Of a DNA stretch of 64,000 bases, positions 63,207 through 64,000 are shown piece after piece. The translations under genes were made by a program, and so were the position numbers. Origin of the DNA: an uncultured Acetatifactor sp. (lineage in GTDB: Bacteria > Bacillota > Clostridia > Lachnospirales > Lachnospiraceae). Each line of letters starts with the position of its first letter. The first letter of the stretch is position 1. The notes under the pieces are model-generated. The model searched no databases and was not told the origin of the DNA. It worked only from the letters and a program-made list of their open reading frames with translations. The stretch spans positions 186,001 through 250,000 of the forward strand of contig CAKRUB010000002.1 of NCBI GenBank assembly GCA_934402375.1. Direction: 5' to 3'.

Positions 63207-64000
63207 ATGGAAAGTAGTGCACTGGTTTATATCATACTGACGGCAGTGACTACTCTGCTGGCATTGTTCGTCAGAAACGAGACATATGTCCCCGGGGCGA
63301 TCCGGGGCGGAAGACTGCCCGGAGAACTGCCGGGCTGTGACAGACAGAGGGCGAGGAACCGTGTCGCCGGTTTTGCCGTGTACTGTCTTTTGACTGCGGT
63401 TTCGGCATGCAGAATTGCGGTGGGAAACGACTACTGGGTGTATAAGCAGAATTTCAGCCTGATCTCTCAGGAGCGCCACGTTTCATCGGAGATCGGTTTT
63501 AATGCGATTGTCAGAGCTTTTCAGTGGCTCTTTGAAGAGGGCAAGGTACAATATGTGTCTATCTTTGCGTTCTTTTCGATTATCACGGTATTTTTCTTCG
63601 TGAAGGCGTTGGGTGATCAGGGAAGCGACTTCGCATTTTCACTTTTCCTGCTCCTGACAGGCGGTTATTATTTTAACAGTCTGAACTCAGTGCGCTATTA
63701 TTTCGCGCTGGCGCTTGCCCTCTATGCGATGAAGTTCGTGCTAAGAGGGGATTATGGAAAATTTATTCTGTGTATCCTGCCGGGAGCGCTGATCCATAAA
63801 TCGATACTGCTGGTCATACCGGTGTATCTGGTCGCGCATTATCTGGCAAAAGTTAAGCTGAAGCGGTGGCATTATATTGTCGGCGGGGCATTTCTGTGCA
63901 GCCTGATATTCTGCCAGAAGTTATATCGTGAATTAATATTTCACTTTTATCCGTTTTACCGGGATTCGGCATTTGACACGGGGCGGCTGTCTTGGGTCAG
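63207..64000 (+). CDS. EpsG-family polysaccharide polymerase-like protein, 3' end missing
   Basis: About 264 codons are open to the window edge. The protein has multiple helices and the EpsG pattern RIAVGNDYWVYKQNFSLI and SSEIGFNAIVRAFQWL after the first helices, and later NSLNSVRYYFALALAL. EpsG proteins are thought to act in exopolysaccharide polymerisation or export. ATG 63207 sits six bases after GGGG; ATG 63195 is in frame. It completes the visible part of the operon. Confidence 0.82.
   Translation, partial: MESSALVYIILTAVTTLLALFVRNETYVPGAIRGGRLPGELPGCDRQRARNRVAGFAVYCLLTAVSACRIAVGNDYWVYKQNFSLISQERHVSSEIGFNAIVRAFQWLFEEGKVQYVSIFAFFSIITVFFFVKALGDQGSDFAFSLFLLLTGGYYFNSLNSVRYYFALALALYAMKFVLRGDYGKFILCILPGALIHKSILLVIPVYLVAHYLAKVKLKRWHYIVGGAFLCSLIFCQKLYRELIFHFYPFYRDSAFDTGRLSWV

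Overview
The window looks like a chromosomal segment of an anaerobic Firmicute, most likely a Lachnospiraceae-type clostridium. It has moderate-to-high GC core genes with strong AGGAGG-type ribosome sites, type III glutamine synthetases, an mbl-flhO-flhP flagellar block, a cdaA-cdaR pair, a Spo0A C-terminal domain and a YlbF/ireB/ruvX/DUF1292/rnj/trmR/trhP order also seen around the yrr region of Bacillus. No species call is possible from the sequence alone.

Layout. 1-5.7 kb: RNA-modification genes (prmA end, rsmE, cysteine desulfurase plus thiI, mtaB) and a divergent HPr-like gene without the catalytic histidine. 5.7-8.9 kb: a clearly AT-richer island with an ABC exporter (ATPase and two permeases) followed by a truncated YcaO gene, probably the relic of a ribosomal-peptide (azoline/thioamide) cluster wedged in front of ireB. 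8.9-16.4 kb: ireB, ruvX, DUF1292, a Fur-family regulator, RNase J, a YlbF protein, a short MltG-like protein, trmR and trhP, interrupted by two different palindromic repeat elements. 16.4-21.1 kb: two tandem type III glutamine synthetases separated by a 171-bp inverted-repeat element, a good promoter and a leader terminator.

21.1-26.7 kb is the accessory zone. It holds an AAA/DUF4143 ATPase behind three 33-bp repeats, an intron-like fragment, a frameshifted membrane gene, tRNA-Gln(CUG), a small AT-rich cassette (Mor-like regulator, membrane/coiled-coil protein, zinc ribbon, DUF2085 protein), convergent excisionase and integrase fragments, and a broken MNT/HEPN pair. 26.7-38.1 kb: CPBP protease, acyl-ACP thioesterase, CvfB-like protein, YjfB, a PucR-type regulator, then ftsE-ftsX-pcsB-ctp (division-coupled wall hydrolysis) and two polytopic GT-C-like proteins. 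38.2-43.2 kb: uvrB-uvrA behind a perfect GAAC-N4-GTTC LexA box. 43.4-46.6 kb: mbl and flagellar rod genes. 46.6-54.3 kb: recD2, comF, yvyF, two uncharacterised membrane proteins, the c-di-AMP pair cdaA-cdaR and canonical HPr. 54.3-57.1 kb: a DUF3048 lipoprotein, a GT2 glycosyltransferase and a stand-alone Spo0A DNA-binding domain. From 57.2 kb to the end: an exopolysaccharide operon (two membrane proteins, GT2, initiating sugar transferase, Wzz-like protein, second glycosyltransferase, EpsG-like protein running off the window).

The most promising material for novelty is the YcaO/ABC island, the tRNA-Gln cassette, the repeat-controlled DUF4143 ATPase, the receiver-less Spo0A protein and the two palindromic repeat families. 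All functional statements rest on motif reading by eye; no database search was run.
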